From Hygrophila difformis (taxonomy: Eukaryota; Streptophyta; Magnoliopsida; Lamiales; Acanthaceae): a DNA stretch of 64,000 nt. The position numbers and the translations under genes were made by a program. The notes under the pieces were generated by a model, which made no database searches, was not told where the DNA came from, and was given only the letters and a program-made list of their open reading frames with translations. The DNA lies in contig JAOANR010000004.1 in NCBI GenBank assembly GCA_030278955.1, forward strand, positions 56,445,120 through 56,509,119, given 5' to 3'. Shown one piece after another: positions 33,889 to 46,349 of this stretch; position 1 is the first letter of the stretch; every line of letters begins with the position of its first letter.

Positions 33889-35053
33889 ATGCATGCCGTC
33901 CTCGTCCATAAGCGCTTGGGTCGCCGATGCGTTATTCAATCCACAGGCTGGAATTTCCTTGCTCAAATCAATACACCCCGGTTTCCGATCACCGTAAGTG
34001 CTTAATCTCCTAGCGATGGCGGGTACTCCCAAGTATGTGTTTGATTGTCCGGAAGAAGTCTATGTTTGATATTGCTCCTGACAATGAGAAATGTGCGGTT
34101 TTAGTTTAATGGAGCCGAGAATCCGAGGTTGGCTTCTACTCTTGCCCCCAAAGGCGTGGGGCATCCAGTTCGCTAGGGCACCGGTGGTAGATCATCGGTC
34201 AGGTATTCTTTTTAAAAAAAAGATTGCGTATCGTAGACTTGTAGTATTCTGCTTCAGTTCCGTTTACTGGTTGTCAAGTTTTCATATTGTTGTTTGTTGT
34301 TGATTGTGCATAATTTTTTTGCGATTAAGAACGTTTTCGTAAAAAAATTGGAAATATATACTGTTGACGTTTTGAGTTTGGAGTTCTTTTTGCCATTAAT
34401 TGATTTTGTGTGGTAGTGGCATTGTTGCAGCAGAGTTTGGGGCTACCGGTTTTCTTGGATAAACTATCAATGTGTTTTGACCTTTCAAATATAAGCTTGA
34501 TTCTATTCCTTTTTAGTATACAATTTCTCTGATCTTTACAAAGGGTTACTTACATTCTGATTTAAAAATAAGTAAATAAATACCTTGTGCTTGTGGAGGC
34601 AGTGGAGCAATGAATAATATACTGTACTTCATTGTGTGTCTTCTGATGAGTAATGATTTCTAAGGAGTGCCAATCCTTCTTTATTATCATGTGTAAACTT
34701 TGTATGAACAAAATGACTCTGTTTTTGGGGGCATGACCAAATTTTTTCCGGGGAAAAGCTTTCCATTTTCGCTTACTCTATAATGGACTAATGTAAAAGA
34801 TAACGCTTCAGACCGAATCTCTTTTTAGTGCTATAAATCTTAGAACCCTCCACTATCTTAAGTAGTGAATTCTGACAGTGATTTATTATCATATATGTAC
34901 TGTAATAGATTGCAAGAGAACATGGTGGCATCATGAGGTTCATGTCAAGTTTCATGCTTGGGAGCACCTGACCTTTCTCATCTTCCTCCAAACTGCTTAG
35001 AGGTTAGAGCTAAAGCTGCTGCTGATTTTGATATTTTACAAGAACTGCCGCAG
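33889..35053 (+). pseudogene. Broken NDUFA9 (complex I 39-kDa subunit) gene fragment
   Basis: The intact family member is a mitochondrial complex I peripheral-arm protein with a Rossmann (short-chain dehydrogenase-like) fold. Pieces seen in order: an N-terminus from ATG 33889 (MHAVLVHKRLGRRC); then GAENPRLASTLAPKGVGHPV followed by an in-frame TAG and GTGGRSSV (about 34100-34200); then GIVAAEFGATGFLG with the NAD-fold glycine motif, followed by TAA (34422-34463); and a later exon (34909-35053) with REHGGIMRF, a frameshift, then CLGAPDLSHLPPN and EVRAKAAADFDILQELPQ ending at a GT donor. The middle and C-terminal exons are missing. Introns survive, so it is a duplicated gene fragment and not a processed copy. 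I am confident of the family from GATGFLG, EHGGIMRF and RAKAAA together. Confidence 0.8.
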
Positions 35054-35945
35054 GTATATCATGGTACATGATTTTATTCTCTTTGTTTAATGCTTCACAT
35101 ATATCAAAAGTTAAGTCATTTGTGAGATTTGGCATGAATGTTCTGCTGCTACTTGATATCTATGATTTTTTGTGATCTTATTGCCCCCCCGGCCACATTG
35201 GAAGATTTAGAATTAACAGTGGTAACTTTTTTTACTCTCTTTTGTGCTGCACATGGCTTGTGTAGTTGTGTTTGGTCCCTTTCCACCACCACCATATTTA
35301 ATTTTTCACATGAAAAAGTTGTTAAAAGTCATCAGAGTTCATGTCTTTTACTTTCCATGTAATTAATGGGGTTACCGGTCTGGGCTTTAGTTGTCTAGTT
35401 ATGCATGTTCCCTGCCTGCCTGTTGGCCTTGAGAGTTGAGTTACGTTTTTCAATATAATGGAGGAATCATTGACTTATCAGAACAACTGGAATAATTTTC
35501 TCAATTTTCCTCTCTAGCATGCATGTTTAATTTAAAGGCGCAGTTGACTTATTTCTCCATAGGAATATATAGTTGATTTCTTTCTTTCCAAAAGTTCTAC
35601 TCGTATTACGTAAGAAATGACTCTTTTTTTTCTTTTTTTTTTTTTTTTTCCATCTATGTTTGTGTTAGGTTATCTATCCTGTTTATGTTAAACGAAACTC
35701 ATCTAGCTAGTACTAGAGTGTTCAAAACCCCAATTATATTTATCTGCTTTTACAGAACCATAAATAGAAGAGGATGGTTGATTTGATGATTTCCTTTGCC
35801 ATTTACTACTCAATAATTCAGGCCCCTCGGACGACCCGACATAATTGGATTTTATAATGTTTTTGAACCTAGATTCATCATACAGTTAAACTATGAATTA
35901 TGCATTTCTTTTCAGGTAGAAGCTAAAATTTTGTCATTCTAGATA
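35054..35945. other. Non-coding stretch
   Basis: AT-rich DNA with a CCCCCC run near 35185 and a T run near 35625-35650. I see no gene or element. Confidence 0.5.
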
Positions 35946-35973
35946 CTAGTATACCCGTCCGCGCAATGCGCGG
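35946..35973 (-). other. Helitron 3'-terminal hairpin and CTAG end
   Basis: A 7-bp GC-rich stem with a single-base loop sits 13 nt before the terminal CTAG. This is the replication terminator signal of plant Helitrons. Confidence 0.82.
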
Positions 35974-36060
35974 TAAGTAAAATTTATATATATTTTTTAA
36001 AATAACATAAGATTTTAAAAATTCAAATATTGTACGTATTACATAAAATTTGGTTCATGC

Positions 36061-36230
36061 GGGATTGGAGACTTAATCAAGTGGTAACTCTCCCAACTCC
36101 CAACCTATGGGTTGGGGGTTCGAATCCCCATCTGGCCCTGGCCCCTTATCCATTCCCTTTGTTCCCTTTGTAATTGTGTGGCATGAGCTCCCACCACCCT
36201 TTCCAGGCCTTAAATGACTTCTTTAAAAAT
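36061..36230 (+). mobile_element. SINE, tRNA-derived, with perfect 13-bp TSD
   Basis: The A-box-like TCAAGTGGTAA and B-box GGTTCGAATCCCC are followed by a tRNA-unrelated body (TGGCATGAGCTCCCACCACC) and a TTTAAAAAT tail. ATTTGGTTCATGC flanks it at 36048-36060 and 36231-36243. Other copies are at 47663-47839 and about 61760-61900. Confidence 0.85.
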
Positions 36231-36341
36231 ATTTGGTTCATGCTAATTTTCTGACCACGTTATTGAGAAAAAATGTGACAAAGTGGTTTAGCAACTTTGT
36301 CAATTAAGTTATTTTCCTAATATTGTTGTTTTATTGATTTA

Positions 36342-36732
36342 GTGGGTGTTTGTTTGTGCGTTTTGGGGCGGATTATCTGATTATTGCGTTTGCAAAACGT
36401 AAATAATTAGTTAATTCTGTTTGTGTACTGACTTCCAATAATCTATTATTTGCATTTTGTGGGAATGAAAACGCTATTTTCTTGCAGCTTCATTTTGGTG
36501 CTGCAAGAAAATTGCGTTTAGCCAAAATAGATTTTAGCATATTGTTGTCTTTTGAGGTAATGAAAATGCAAATCCAAACACTTTTTAATGATTATCTGAT
36601 TATTGTACTTTGAAACAACATAAGCTCATCCAAACACTTAATTTTCTACAGCACGTTTTATTACAGCAATTATCTGATTATCCGTTTTCTAAACGTTGCA
36701 GCACTTTTTAAAACGCACATCCAAACATCCTT
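36342..36732. mobile_element. PIF/Harbinger (Tourist-like) MITE
   Basis: Imperfect terminal inverted repeats (GTGGGTGTTTGTTTGTGCG and the complement of CGCACATCCAAACATCC) are flanked by TTA on both sides (36339-36341, 36733-36735). Sub-terminal ATTATCTGATTAT repeats are also inverted. Confidence 0.75.
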
Positions 36733-36995
36733 TTAACCCATAATCAATTTGATTTTACATTATTTAATTTATATTAATACATTTTTGCCTAATACGAATT
36801 ATGTAATATATTTGATTTTACATTTTTAAATTTATAATTTCCTAGATATAATTTTAACTCCATTTTATATTTTATATGTTAATTTATTATTATATATTAC
36901 ACTAATAATGCTACTGGACTACTTGACCAATGGCCTGCCTCCCGCACCTGGCGAGACGTCTTTGACGGATGTCAGTTCATCATGTACTTTGCAAG

Positions 36996-37139
36996 GGTAA
37001 AATGGTCGCGGATTGTCTAGCAAAATGTGGTGCATCTTTAGAAGAATTCTACACTACTTGGACATTCCCCCATGCTTCACACACAAGGTCTTACCGGCGG
37101 ATTCTTCCGGCGTATGGTTCCCAAGAGCCTAAGTGTTAG
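36996..37139 (+). pseudogene. RNase H-like C-terminal remnant of a non-LTR element
   Basis: The frame reads MVADCLAKCGASLEEFYTTW before a stop at 37137-37139. This matches the C-terminal helix of plant LINE-type RNase H (RVT_3) domains, which read NxVADxLAKxG. It is short and truncated at its start. The following 100 bp is T-rich, possibly old 3' UTR. Confidence 0.6.
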
Positions 37140-37336
37140 CTCATTTTTTCCTTTCTGCTTTTTGGACACCTCTTTTTTGTTGTTGTTTTTTCCCTTTATT
37201 TTCTTTTCAATTTGTTATTTGGCGTCAGCTTCCCAAAAAATAATGTTAATAATCTTATAACATTATTCACATAAATATGGGTGACTAATGCAAATCTAAT
37301 CAAGAATATATAATTATCATATTATACTATATTATA

Positions 37337-37513
37337 CTTCCTTGTTTCTTTTTAAGTGTTACACTTTTCTTTTTTGGGTGTTTCATAATAAATGTTGCAT
37401 TACCATATATAGAATGCTTTTAAAGGTATAAAACTTCTACTAAAGCACTTTTGTTCCTTGCATTGAATCTCGTGTCATTTCCTTATGTTACACTTATTTT
37501 GAAATTAAGGAAG
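37337..37513. mobile_element. Stowaway-like MITE
   Basis: CTTCCTTGTTTCTTTTTAAG and its near-inverted partner ending ATTAAGGAAG are flanked by TA (37335-37336, 37514-37515). Length is 177 bp. Confidence 0.75.
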
Positions 37514-37539
37514 TATTATATTATATGTAGGGATGATAA

Positions 37540-37990
37540 CGGTACGGATATGATCAGATAGTATTGGATACGAATATATATTGTCCCACATTCTATTTCT
37601 CGGATTCGGATTGAATATAGATATGCCGGATACAAATACATGTCTGATACAGATTCAATTGGATACAGATTATCGGATAATTTTTAATCTTTTTTGAAAT
37701 TTTGATATAAAAAAATTATCGAATAATTTTATATTTTGTTATAATTATTGATAATTTTTAATTAATAAATAATAATATGTTAATATATTCGGATATCCAT
37801 ATTTAAAATCTGGATAATATCCTATCAATTTTCGGATACGTTCAGATATTTTTGGATACGAATACGACTGCATATATTAAATTACATATTCAAATTAGGA
37901 TGCGAATATTGAAATATCTGGCCGTAGTCGGATATAGATTAGATTCGAATATAATCGGATACGGCATCGGATCGGTCTGATATTTACCGT
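37540..37990. repeat. Degenerate GGATA/TCGGATA-rich repeat
   Basis: About 450 bp of clustered GGATAC, CGGATA and GATATCC motifs lies between TAGGGATGATAACGGTAC and TACCGTAGCCC. The ACGGTA-containing ends could be TIRs of a hAT-type MITE, but I found no target duplication. Confidence 0.5.
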
Positions 37991-39608
37991 AGCCCTTTCA
38001 CCACTAATAATAAGTATATATATTATACAAATATGTAGTACTATATTTATTCAATTAGACGAAGTTAAAAGATGTTGTATATCATAGTAAATATTTTTAA
38101 TTTATATAGTGTTATTATATTATACCTTTTATATTAATTAATAATTTCTTTAAAAATATAGGATCGATATCTACCTTATATATATATCAACCATTCAAAA
38201 TTAGATTGAGATCTTCTAAAATAATAACAATCACTATGCTAAATAAAAAGTTGGGAAAAAATAAACAACTAATTTAAATCATTCCCTATCCAATTTATTA
38301 GATTATTCCCAATTTTTCCGAATTTAATTAAATAATGATTGTTTTCTACTTTATAGTGAACTTAAATAAATAAAAAAATATGTAAAAAATAAAAAATATA
38401 TCCAAAAGGAAAGATGTCAAAAAGGGAATAATCTATTAACAAAAGGGAAAAAATACATAAATAAAAAAATAAAGTGGAAACATCTCCAAATTTATTCTAT
38501 TCAGTTTTTTTTTCAAATTTCGAATAAAGACAAAAAAATAAAAAATAACAAAATCAACATAAAATAGATTCATGATATATAAAAATTTTGAGTAATATAC
38601 AAAGGAGGATCATAAAAATAATTTGTAGAGTATCACTTCATTGCATTCTTGAATTACAACATGTAATCCTGTAAAAGTTATTGGAAAACCATTAGAAACA
38701 TATATTTAACAGTACGTAAGAAAAAACAAAAAAAACCACTAATATTCACGTTCGAGTAAAAAGAATCTTACATGAATAGCAAGACGGAGAATATATTGCA
38801 ATCTGAGAAAAATTAACCTGCAACAAAAGAAATATTAGGAAAACATTGGCGTGGGAAACATGTAATACATGAGAAGAAGAAATAAAAGACATTGTTTAAA
38901 TATAAAATCAATGTTGAGAAGACATAAACAAAGAATGAAGAAATAAAATGTGAGGTGATGAGAATTTTAGGACAACCATAATATTAGATAAATGAATGGA
39001 ATATTTATAGAGAAATAGGAGGAGGTTTGGTGGAGATATATATGCAAATATTGGAGGAATGAAATCAGATTTGTCGTGATCTTCTAAAAATATATAATAG
39101 TATAAGTTAGTTAAAGATATTATAATATTTTATTAAGAATTTGTTAGAATATTATAGATATAAATATAATATTGAGGTTGTTGAAAATGAGAGAGAAAAG
39201 TTGGATGGAGTATTGAAAAAAGGAGATGGAGAAGTGGGAGGAAATTGGACTATATTGTTTATATATATATAGATAGATTGATAATAAATATAGATATGAA
39301 TATATACTATAATATATATTATATATGTGGTCCGTATCCAAATGAATTTTATGTTTTCAAATCTTAGATATTATTTGTACATATATTAATAAATATTGAT
39401 AAAATAAAATTATATTAAACGTATATTAATTAAGATTTGATATTAATAAATATTTATGGATATTTCAATATAGAATATTAAAATTTTAGGATTAAACATT
39501 GTTGGATGAATTAAATATGATTGTTGAAAAAAGGGGATGAGGAAGTGGGGGGAAACTTGACTATATTGTTTTTATATATATATAGATAGATATATAGATA
39601 TCTAGATA

Positions 39609-41365
39609 TTGCTTAGACCTTAGTCTTGAAGAGTGTAAGACCATTTCAGTTCGTTTTATCGGTGCATTACAAGTTGTATTTTGAGAGTTCTAATCATTCT
39701 CAAAACGCAACACACTGTATTGTTTTGATTTAATGGAAACATAGTTTGAGTTACATTGTAGATTTGTAGTTTTGTACTCCATTTCATGACCATTTTCGGT
39801 TGGTTTCAGGCAATTAATTGCGTTGCCTCGAGAATTATAGTACTAGTATATTGCTCAATAGAGTTCCCATCCCCATGCCTACGTACCCCTACCTACCATA
39901 TTCAACCTTTAATTTCCACGGATACATTGGTTTCTGTTTCTCGAAAAGCTATGCATTATATTGCTTCATCTTCCATGCTGGAAATTAAAATGCGTACCCT
40001 CATGACTTGTGGGTTTTATTCTCAAAATCTAAAGAAAATATTAAAAAAAAATAAATAAATACTCCGCAATATAAATCATTAACCTTAATTATGTCTAGGT
40101 AGTTTGTTTTGTAGTAGAGTAAATTGTAATGATGGGAACTCGAATAGGGTAAAATTCAACTCCAATGACGCGACTTCGCTGCTTGTTGTTTGATAATTTC
40201 TTTGAAGGAAATTTCTTCCTAGACTTTATTTTAATGGTTTAGGATTTAAAGTGATTAACATTCTTGGATTATAAATTATCACCATCAATCATAAAATTAG
40301 TCACACCAGTCGATTTTACGGATTAAATTTTAGGAACTGGTCAGTCGGAACGAATTTTAAAATGATTTTAAGATCCTACAGTAATATTTTTTTTTTTTTA
40401 AAAATGATGACTTTAGGATAATTTGTACTTGTAGTAAGTGTATGCGAGTGTGAATGGACCCAAATTTGAGGACCACTTGACCTCGTCAGTTGTACCTTGA
40501 ATTTGAATTTTACAAATATGGCAGTATTAAGATCTTGAACTAGTCGTTTCTATCTTTCAACCTTTTTTTAATAATAATAATGCTCGTTGTACTGTTGTAG
40601 AAGTAATTATTACTACTATAAGAATACGAATTATAGTAATAATATAAAAGGGTTGACAACTGTTGATGGTTGAACGTGTGACACGTGTATGGCTGCAGCT
40701 GTTTGTACTCCGAGTTAGTACAGAAGCAGGAATCCCCAAATGAATGGACATCGTCGACGCCAACATGGACGGACGGTGTGGATTGATTGAGAACATGGGT
40801 CACAGAACCCGGCCAGAGAGCTCCCCGGACCTGCAGGTTTGCGCTGGAACGTGGATAACGATTAAGGATTAACCATTCTTGACTGAAATGCCCGGCACTT
40901 GCTAATTTCTAATTAACCATACCAGTTGTTTCGAGAGAGGATACATTTAGAATGTAAAAAAACATATTTCAATATTAAATCATTTTTTTTTTAGAATAAT
41001 TGAATAATAATGCAATCGGATGCTAATTGTTTTTGGGAGGAAAGGAAGGTCTGAGCAATCGGATGCTAATTTAACTATTTTTTTGGGGTAAACTTTAACT
41101 TTTTTTTTTTTGCTTTGAACTTTAACTAATTAAATACACTCATATGTAGTATATAATTATAATTATAATTAGATATATTTAAATTCTATTACTAAATGAT
41201 TTTTAAAAAATGTAGGATGTTTACTTTTATCCCTTCCTCTGGCTGTTCCATCATTTTTTTTTCCGGGGGAATGGGTAATCATTTTTTAATTATAGAGTAT
41301 TGTTGAAATTCCTAAATTGCAAAAAATATTAGTCTTAATTTACTTATTTTTATTTAATTTTAATA
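39609..41365. other. Non-coding stretch
   Basis: AT-rich DNA with several T or A runs. A GC-richer patch near 40680-40860 has CACGTG-containing sequence but no convincing exon. Confidence 0.5.
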
Positions 41366-41635
41366 CTTCCTCCATTTTTAAAAATATTACACTTCTCATA
41401 TGCATATATACCAATGCATATTTTCAACGATTAATAACTCAAATTCGATACAAGTAAAAATTCCAAAATTTAATATTTAAAAACTATAATTAAGATGAGA
41501 CAAATCGAGCAAGATTTTACTTGGCTATATTTTGTCTTCTATAACTATAACAAAAATAAAACAAATTAAAATACTACAATAAATAGTAAAAAAAAAAAAT
41601 CAAAATCGTAACTTTTGAAAAAAAAACGGTTGGAG
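41366..41635. mobile_element. Stowaway-like MITE
   Basis: It starts CTTCCTCCATTTTT and ends CGGTTGGAG with TA at both sides (41364-41365, 41636-41637). Internal sequence is shared with the degraded copy at 33500-33720. Confidence 0.75.
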
Positions 41636-41639
41636 TAAT

Positions 41640-42284
41640 TTTTTTTTTTTTTTGTAAGCCTAAGACCAGGAATTTTTTAATAATTTAATGTTGAAGTTAA
41701 AAGTTGATGATGGAGTAATCCCATTAATTAAAGAGGTAGGCGTAGCCGTAGGAGTAAAGGTCAATGAGTGTCTGCTACTTTCCTAGTCATATGCCCATCA
41801 TCATCCTTCATCAATTTTCTCTACCTTTTTCCATCCTTCCACAGTAAACCAACCCCCCATGAATCCATCAATTTCAATTCCCGTTCTCCTCACGAGATTC
41901 CCATCCATTTACTAACATTTTCCCCTTGACCGCCGCCCATCGCTCACCGCTTACCGCCCGCCTTCGCCTTTTCACCATTTTCACTCTTTTCCTGGGCACA
42001 TTCCTCCCCCCTCCGGCTGTTTTGGGTTCTCCTGTTGTATTCTATGCATAAAGTAGTGGCACTATTATATACTTATACACACGCTCACAAATCCGTGACT
42101 TGTGGTGCCGAAGAAAGTCAGAATCTGTTGCAATCTTGTTCTTGTTTAGCTAATATAATAATAAAAATAGTGCCTTTTTTGACTCGCCCAACAACCCTCG
42201 ATCGCATCTAACAACCCCCTTGTTTGCGATTGGCGAAATTGGATAAAAACAGAATTAGGGCTTTGGATTGGGGGGGTGAAAGAT
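41640..42284 (+). promoter_or_regulatory. Upstream region and 5' leader of the TH2-like gene
   Basis: A C/T-rich stretch (about 41800-42040) resembling a plant 5' leader precedes the gene. The TATATACTTATACACAC region near 42068 may hold a TATA box. No in-frame upstream exon encoding a transit peptide was recognised. Confidence 0.4.
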
Positions 42285-45200
42285 ATGGGGAGTTTGCAGG
42301 TGGGGAGATCGGATGAAGGCGGGATCGCCAAAAGGCTGTGGAACAAGCTCAGGAATGAGAGGGCTTCGGCTCTTTACAGTCCGTATGTGCTGTGTTTGGC
42401 TGCTGGGAATTTGAATCCTAGTTCCTTCTTGCGCTGCATCTCCCAGGATGTCTTCTTTCTTCAGGCTTTTGCTCAAGCGTATGGATTCTTTCTCCTTTCC
42501 CTCTCTCTTTTATCTATGTGTATTGTAGCAATGACAAATGGGACAATGAGGTTGTAGATAATGTGCTGTGAGAATGGAATATAAATCTAGTGATGTTTGT
42601 GTAGTCAAGAATTCAAGATGGACGGAGGCTATGTGATGATGATTGTGTATTTGTGTGTGCGCGTTGGAAGTATTGATTTCGATTTCTTTATGTGGTATAT
42701 TCTTGACTTGAGTTTTGGTTCTGTTCTTGGGATTTTGTGTTTTGGTTTTGGGGCACATGAGTAAACACTATCATTGGTTTGTTCGGAAGATCAGGGGGTG
42801 CTTTTTGGAGCACAACTGTTTGATTGGATTGGTCTTCAATTAGGCAGGAAATCCTTTGAGGTCATACTTTATTGGACAAGAGCTTGATCTATGTTTTCTC
42901 AGTAAAATGTGTGGGTACACTGGATTGCAGGTATGAATTGGCAGAGGAATATGCTGATGATGAGGAGGATAAAGAAGCCATTGTCAAGTTGAGGAGGCGT
43001 GTCTTGAAGAGATTGAAGAATCAAGATTCCCTTATTTCGGTGAGCCCTGGTTAATGGATCTTTGTGCCCTTTTTCTTCAAAATTTATAATACGTAATGAT
43101 GTAGGATAAGTGATTATTCTACCATGTTTTCTTACATTTGCTCTCGAACTTTTCTCCAGTTATTCATAGTTTGTGTTCATTCGGGATAGTATAGTTGAGA
43201 CCATTAATGTTGGCTTAGGTCTATGAGAGCAGCAGTTTATTAATTGGATGAAATATGAGTCAGGGATGTAACTACGAAGCTTGTCCATAGACATCTTTCA
43301 TATGTTGATATAGATATATTTAAAGGTCTTCTTTCATAGTTAAAGTTGATGATGATGGTCATGGTTCGTTGATGTTGCAGGAGTGGGGCTTTGACCCACC
43401 TAAAGAAACTGCGTGTGATGATGTCACGGCTAAATATACAGAATTCTTGATGGAAACAGCGTCAGGGAAAGTTGGAGGAGAAAAATTCTCTGTGAACATC
43501 GTTACCCCCTTTGAGAAGACCAAATTAGCTGCTTATACTCTGAGTGCAATCTCACCCTGCATGAGGCTCTACAGCTTCATTAGCAAGCAGATTGTTGCTC
43601 TCCTTGATGTGGAGAGTGAGCACATTTACAAGAAATGGCTCGACAGCCTCTCCTCCCAAAAATTTGAGGTTTGTCTTGTATTTTTGTATCTAATTGTGAG
43701 GTGATGCTGCTGCTGCTGATATTATGAAATTAGTAACCCTGTTCCTACCCAATTTTTTATTGTCTGAGTTTAGGCAGCCGCATCGAGAATTGAAGAATTG
43801 TTGGATAAATTAAGCATATCTTTGACCGGTGAAGAACTAGATGTTGTAGAACGACTCTATCATCGAGCCATGAAACTCGAGTTGGAGTTCATCTGGTCGC
43901 AGTTGGTTGATCAACAAACAGTGGTTCCCTTTTCACGACTCCACAATAATTCAGGAGACAAATTCATTATATTTTCTGACTTTGACTTTACATGTACTGC
44001 CATCGATTCCTCTGCTCTTCTTGTTGAGCTCGCAATAGCAGCAGCTGCTAATCTCACAGAATCACAATCACCGGAGACACCATCTGTTGATACTCGAGCA
44101 ACATGGAACAATCTTTTCAACCAGTTTGCAGAAGAATATCAGCAATGTATAGAAAGCATCATTACAGATGAAGCCAACACCAACAAAGATCTCCAAGGTT
44201 TGTCAAATCATTAGTAACACATTCATATGTCAGTCGAAAAAAAGATAACGCTATATTCACATATTAATTTTGAATGGTTGAAAATACCCTATATATCTCT
44301 ATATATATTTGATGTTAGATTTATTGAGAAGGATGTATGGGATAGAAGAGTAATAATTAATTTCTGCAATGTATACACGTACTAGCACATACTCCACTTA
44401 ACATAAATGTGCTTATTTTTTAACCTTTTTATTTATTTATTTATTATATAGAGTTAATGATTGAGTACACACTGAAGTTTGAATATGTATCTTAGTTGCA
44501 TGTGAGATAGAACAAGTTGTGTATGTGATATTGAATTTTATGAATCTACTTTCAGAGGGATGTGATTATGATGGTCTATATAAAGCCCTTGAGCAAATAT
44601 CCGACATTGAGAAGAGAGCAACCGCAAGAGTGGTCGATTCAAATTTATTGAAAGGATTGAACCAGGCAGACATAAAAAGGGCCGGTGAGCGCCTTACTTT
44701 TCAGGATGGCTCAAGAAAATTTTTTCAGGATGTTGCTGAAAATGAAACTTCAGCTGCAGAAGTTCATGTGCTTTCGTACTGCTGGTGTGGGGATCTAATT
44801 GGGTTTGCCTTTTCATCAGGTATGCCTTCCTACGTGAAGCTGCATATGCCAATTTGTTTATGTATTGTTAGACTGACATAGTCATTGGGTGGAAATTTTT
44901 GCATGTGTTCTGCGTGAATGTTTTACAAATATTGTGCATGTTTGGCTTTAAATTTTTGTTTTCATTTTTGTTTTGTTGTGTGTGTGTGTATAATACATAC
45001 CTTCTATATATTAATAATTTTTTTGAGATTTAGGACAGAACACATGCAAAAAGGTGGCATAACATAGTCATTAGGAATTAACGATATCATTGAACTCTAC
45101 TCGAGAGTTACTTACGCATACATTTTTTTTTTCGGAGGTTGATTTTGTGTCAAAAATTACTCTTCTGTGTAGGTGAACAATCTGTGTTGAAGATACACTC

Positions 45201-45579
45201 AAATGACCTAGTATACGAAGACTCCATTTCAACCGGTGAAATGACAACAAAGATGTTGTCTCCATCAGACAAGCTTCAAACATTCAATAAAATCGTCAAT
45301 GAGGATGGACCTAAGCCAACAACAATCTACATCGGAGGTTCAGTTGGCGATTTGCTATGCCTATTACAAGCAGATATCGGCATAGTCATTGGCTCAAACG
45401 CCACATTAACAAACCTGGCAACTCATTTTGGCATATCTTTTGTACCTTTGTTCTCCGGTCTAATAAGCAAACAGCGATCGCTCGCAGAAGGCAGCAGTTT
45501 GAGTCGCAAGGGAACATCTAGTATTCTTTACACGGTATCCAACTGGGATGAGATATACGCATTTGTATTGGGTCGGTAG
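42285..45579 (+). CDS. TH2: TH2-like bifunctional TENA/HAD protein (thiamin monophosphate phosphatase and aminopyrimidine hydrolase)
   Basis: Six exons with GT-AG borders: 42285-42478, 42931-43039, 43381-43668, 43774-44197, 44556-44819 and 45173-45579. They join in frame to 561 codons plus stop. The N-terminal half is a TENA/THI-4 helical domain (LYSPYVLCLAAG, FLRCISQDVFFLQAF), which in this family hydrolyses formylaminopyrimidine for thiamin salvage. The C-terminal half is a HAD phosphatase: motif I DFDFT at about residues 266-270 (nucleophile Asp266 and Asp268), and a late GGSVGDLLCLL...DIGIVIG motif for the acidic metal ligands. In plants the fused protein is the thiamin monophosphate phosphatase that precedes thiamin diphosphate formation. 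ATG 42285 is the first Met in frame and gives a cytosolic-type start. Arabidopsis TH2 has a longer mitochondrial N-terminus, which I do not see here. It is the only intact conserved gene in the window. Confidence 0.93.
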
Positions 45580-46349
45580 AATTTTTGTTATATGTTCGAC
45601 CACCGCAAGAACAGGTAGTCGAGCTATATTCGATGGCCACTGGTAAGCCCCCTTGATCTGTTTTTAGGTGTTGAGGTTGATTTGCCTTTGGCCCTGTGGG
45701 TTATTTTTTGGGTAAGTGTGTTGTGTGGATTATTAATTTGTAGTGGAAATACAATTTGTTGTTGATGAGATTGTGGAAAATCATATCATACTTGTAATAG
45801 GCGTCAATGGAACTGTGTATAAAATTTGTGCCATTTCTTGTGGTTCCCAACTGGTGAAGAAATTTATGAATTCTGTTTTTCATTACAATCTGTGAGTGAG
45901 TATGTATTTTTTTTTTCTTTTCTTGTTTTAGTATTTGCAATAATTCAGAAAGGTATAAAAGGCGCATTGGCCTATGGTTAACGAGAGCAGTAGTCAAAGG
46001 GTTTCTCATGAATAGCTTTTGAAGGACGATGCTAACTGCAAGTTGATGAAAGTTCAATCTCATGGATTGTACTAGTATTGTTTGGATTGTACTAGTATTT
46101 ATTTGCAACAATTTGCCTGATGGATTTTTTTTTTTTTTTTTGTTACATAACTTCAAAATACCATAATATTTCAAATAAGAGACGAATAACAAAAATAAAA
46201 ATAGGGCAAGAGTGAAATATCTTTTTTATTATTATGTGAAAAAAAGATGATGATGAGTCGATGGTAACAATGGGGAGACATTTCACTCGCCAATGCAATG
46301 AAGCTTGAATTGGGATTGTGACAAGTCGAGTCGGAAGTTGGGTACAGAG
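45580..46349. other. 3' flank between TH2 and the first secreted-protein gene
   Basis: The convergent intergenic region carries T-rich runs near 45907 and 46125-46141 and likely both 3' UTRs. Open frames here lack coding character. Confidence 0.5.

Larger units (their letters stand above)
35946..39598 (-). mobile_element. Non-autonomous Helitron
   Basis: On the minus strand the right end is A|TC (TCTATATATCTATCTATAT at 39598). The left end is a perfect 7-bp-stem hairpin, CCGCGCA-T-TGCGCGG (35973-35959), then ACGGGTATA and CTAG (35949-35946), followed by T. That is the canonical Helitron 3' end and A/T target. A second, homologous 5' terminus (TCAATCTATCTATATATAT) lies inside at 39281. No Rep-helicase frame is present. 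It is filled with other elements: a SINE, a Harbinger MITE, an RNase H remnant, a Stowaway MITE and GGATA repeats. Confidence 0.75.

Noticed and set aside
36061..36140. Functional tRNA gene
   Set aside because: Box B is good but no cloverleaf can be closed, and the TSD and body show a SINE.
40540..40803. Minus-strand frames of 79-87 codons near a GC-richer patch
   Set aside because: Two overlapping frames, the end built on ATT repeats, no homology I recognise.
45701..46192. 163-codon minus-strand frame next to TH2
   Set aside because: It spans the likely TH2 3' UTR and poly-T runs, with low-complexity Lys and no domain.
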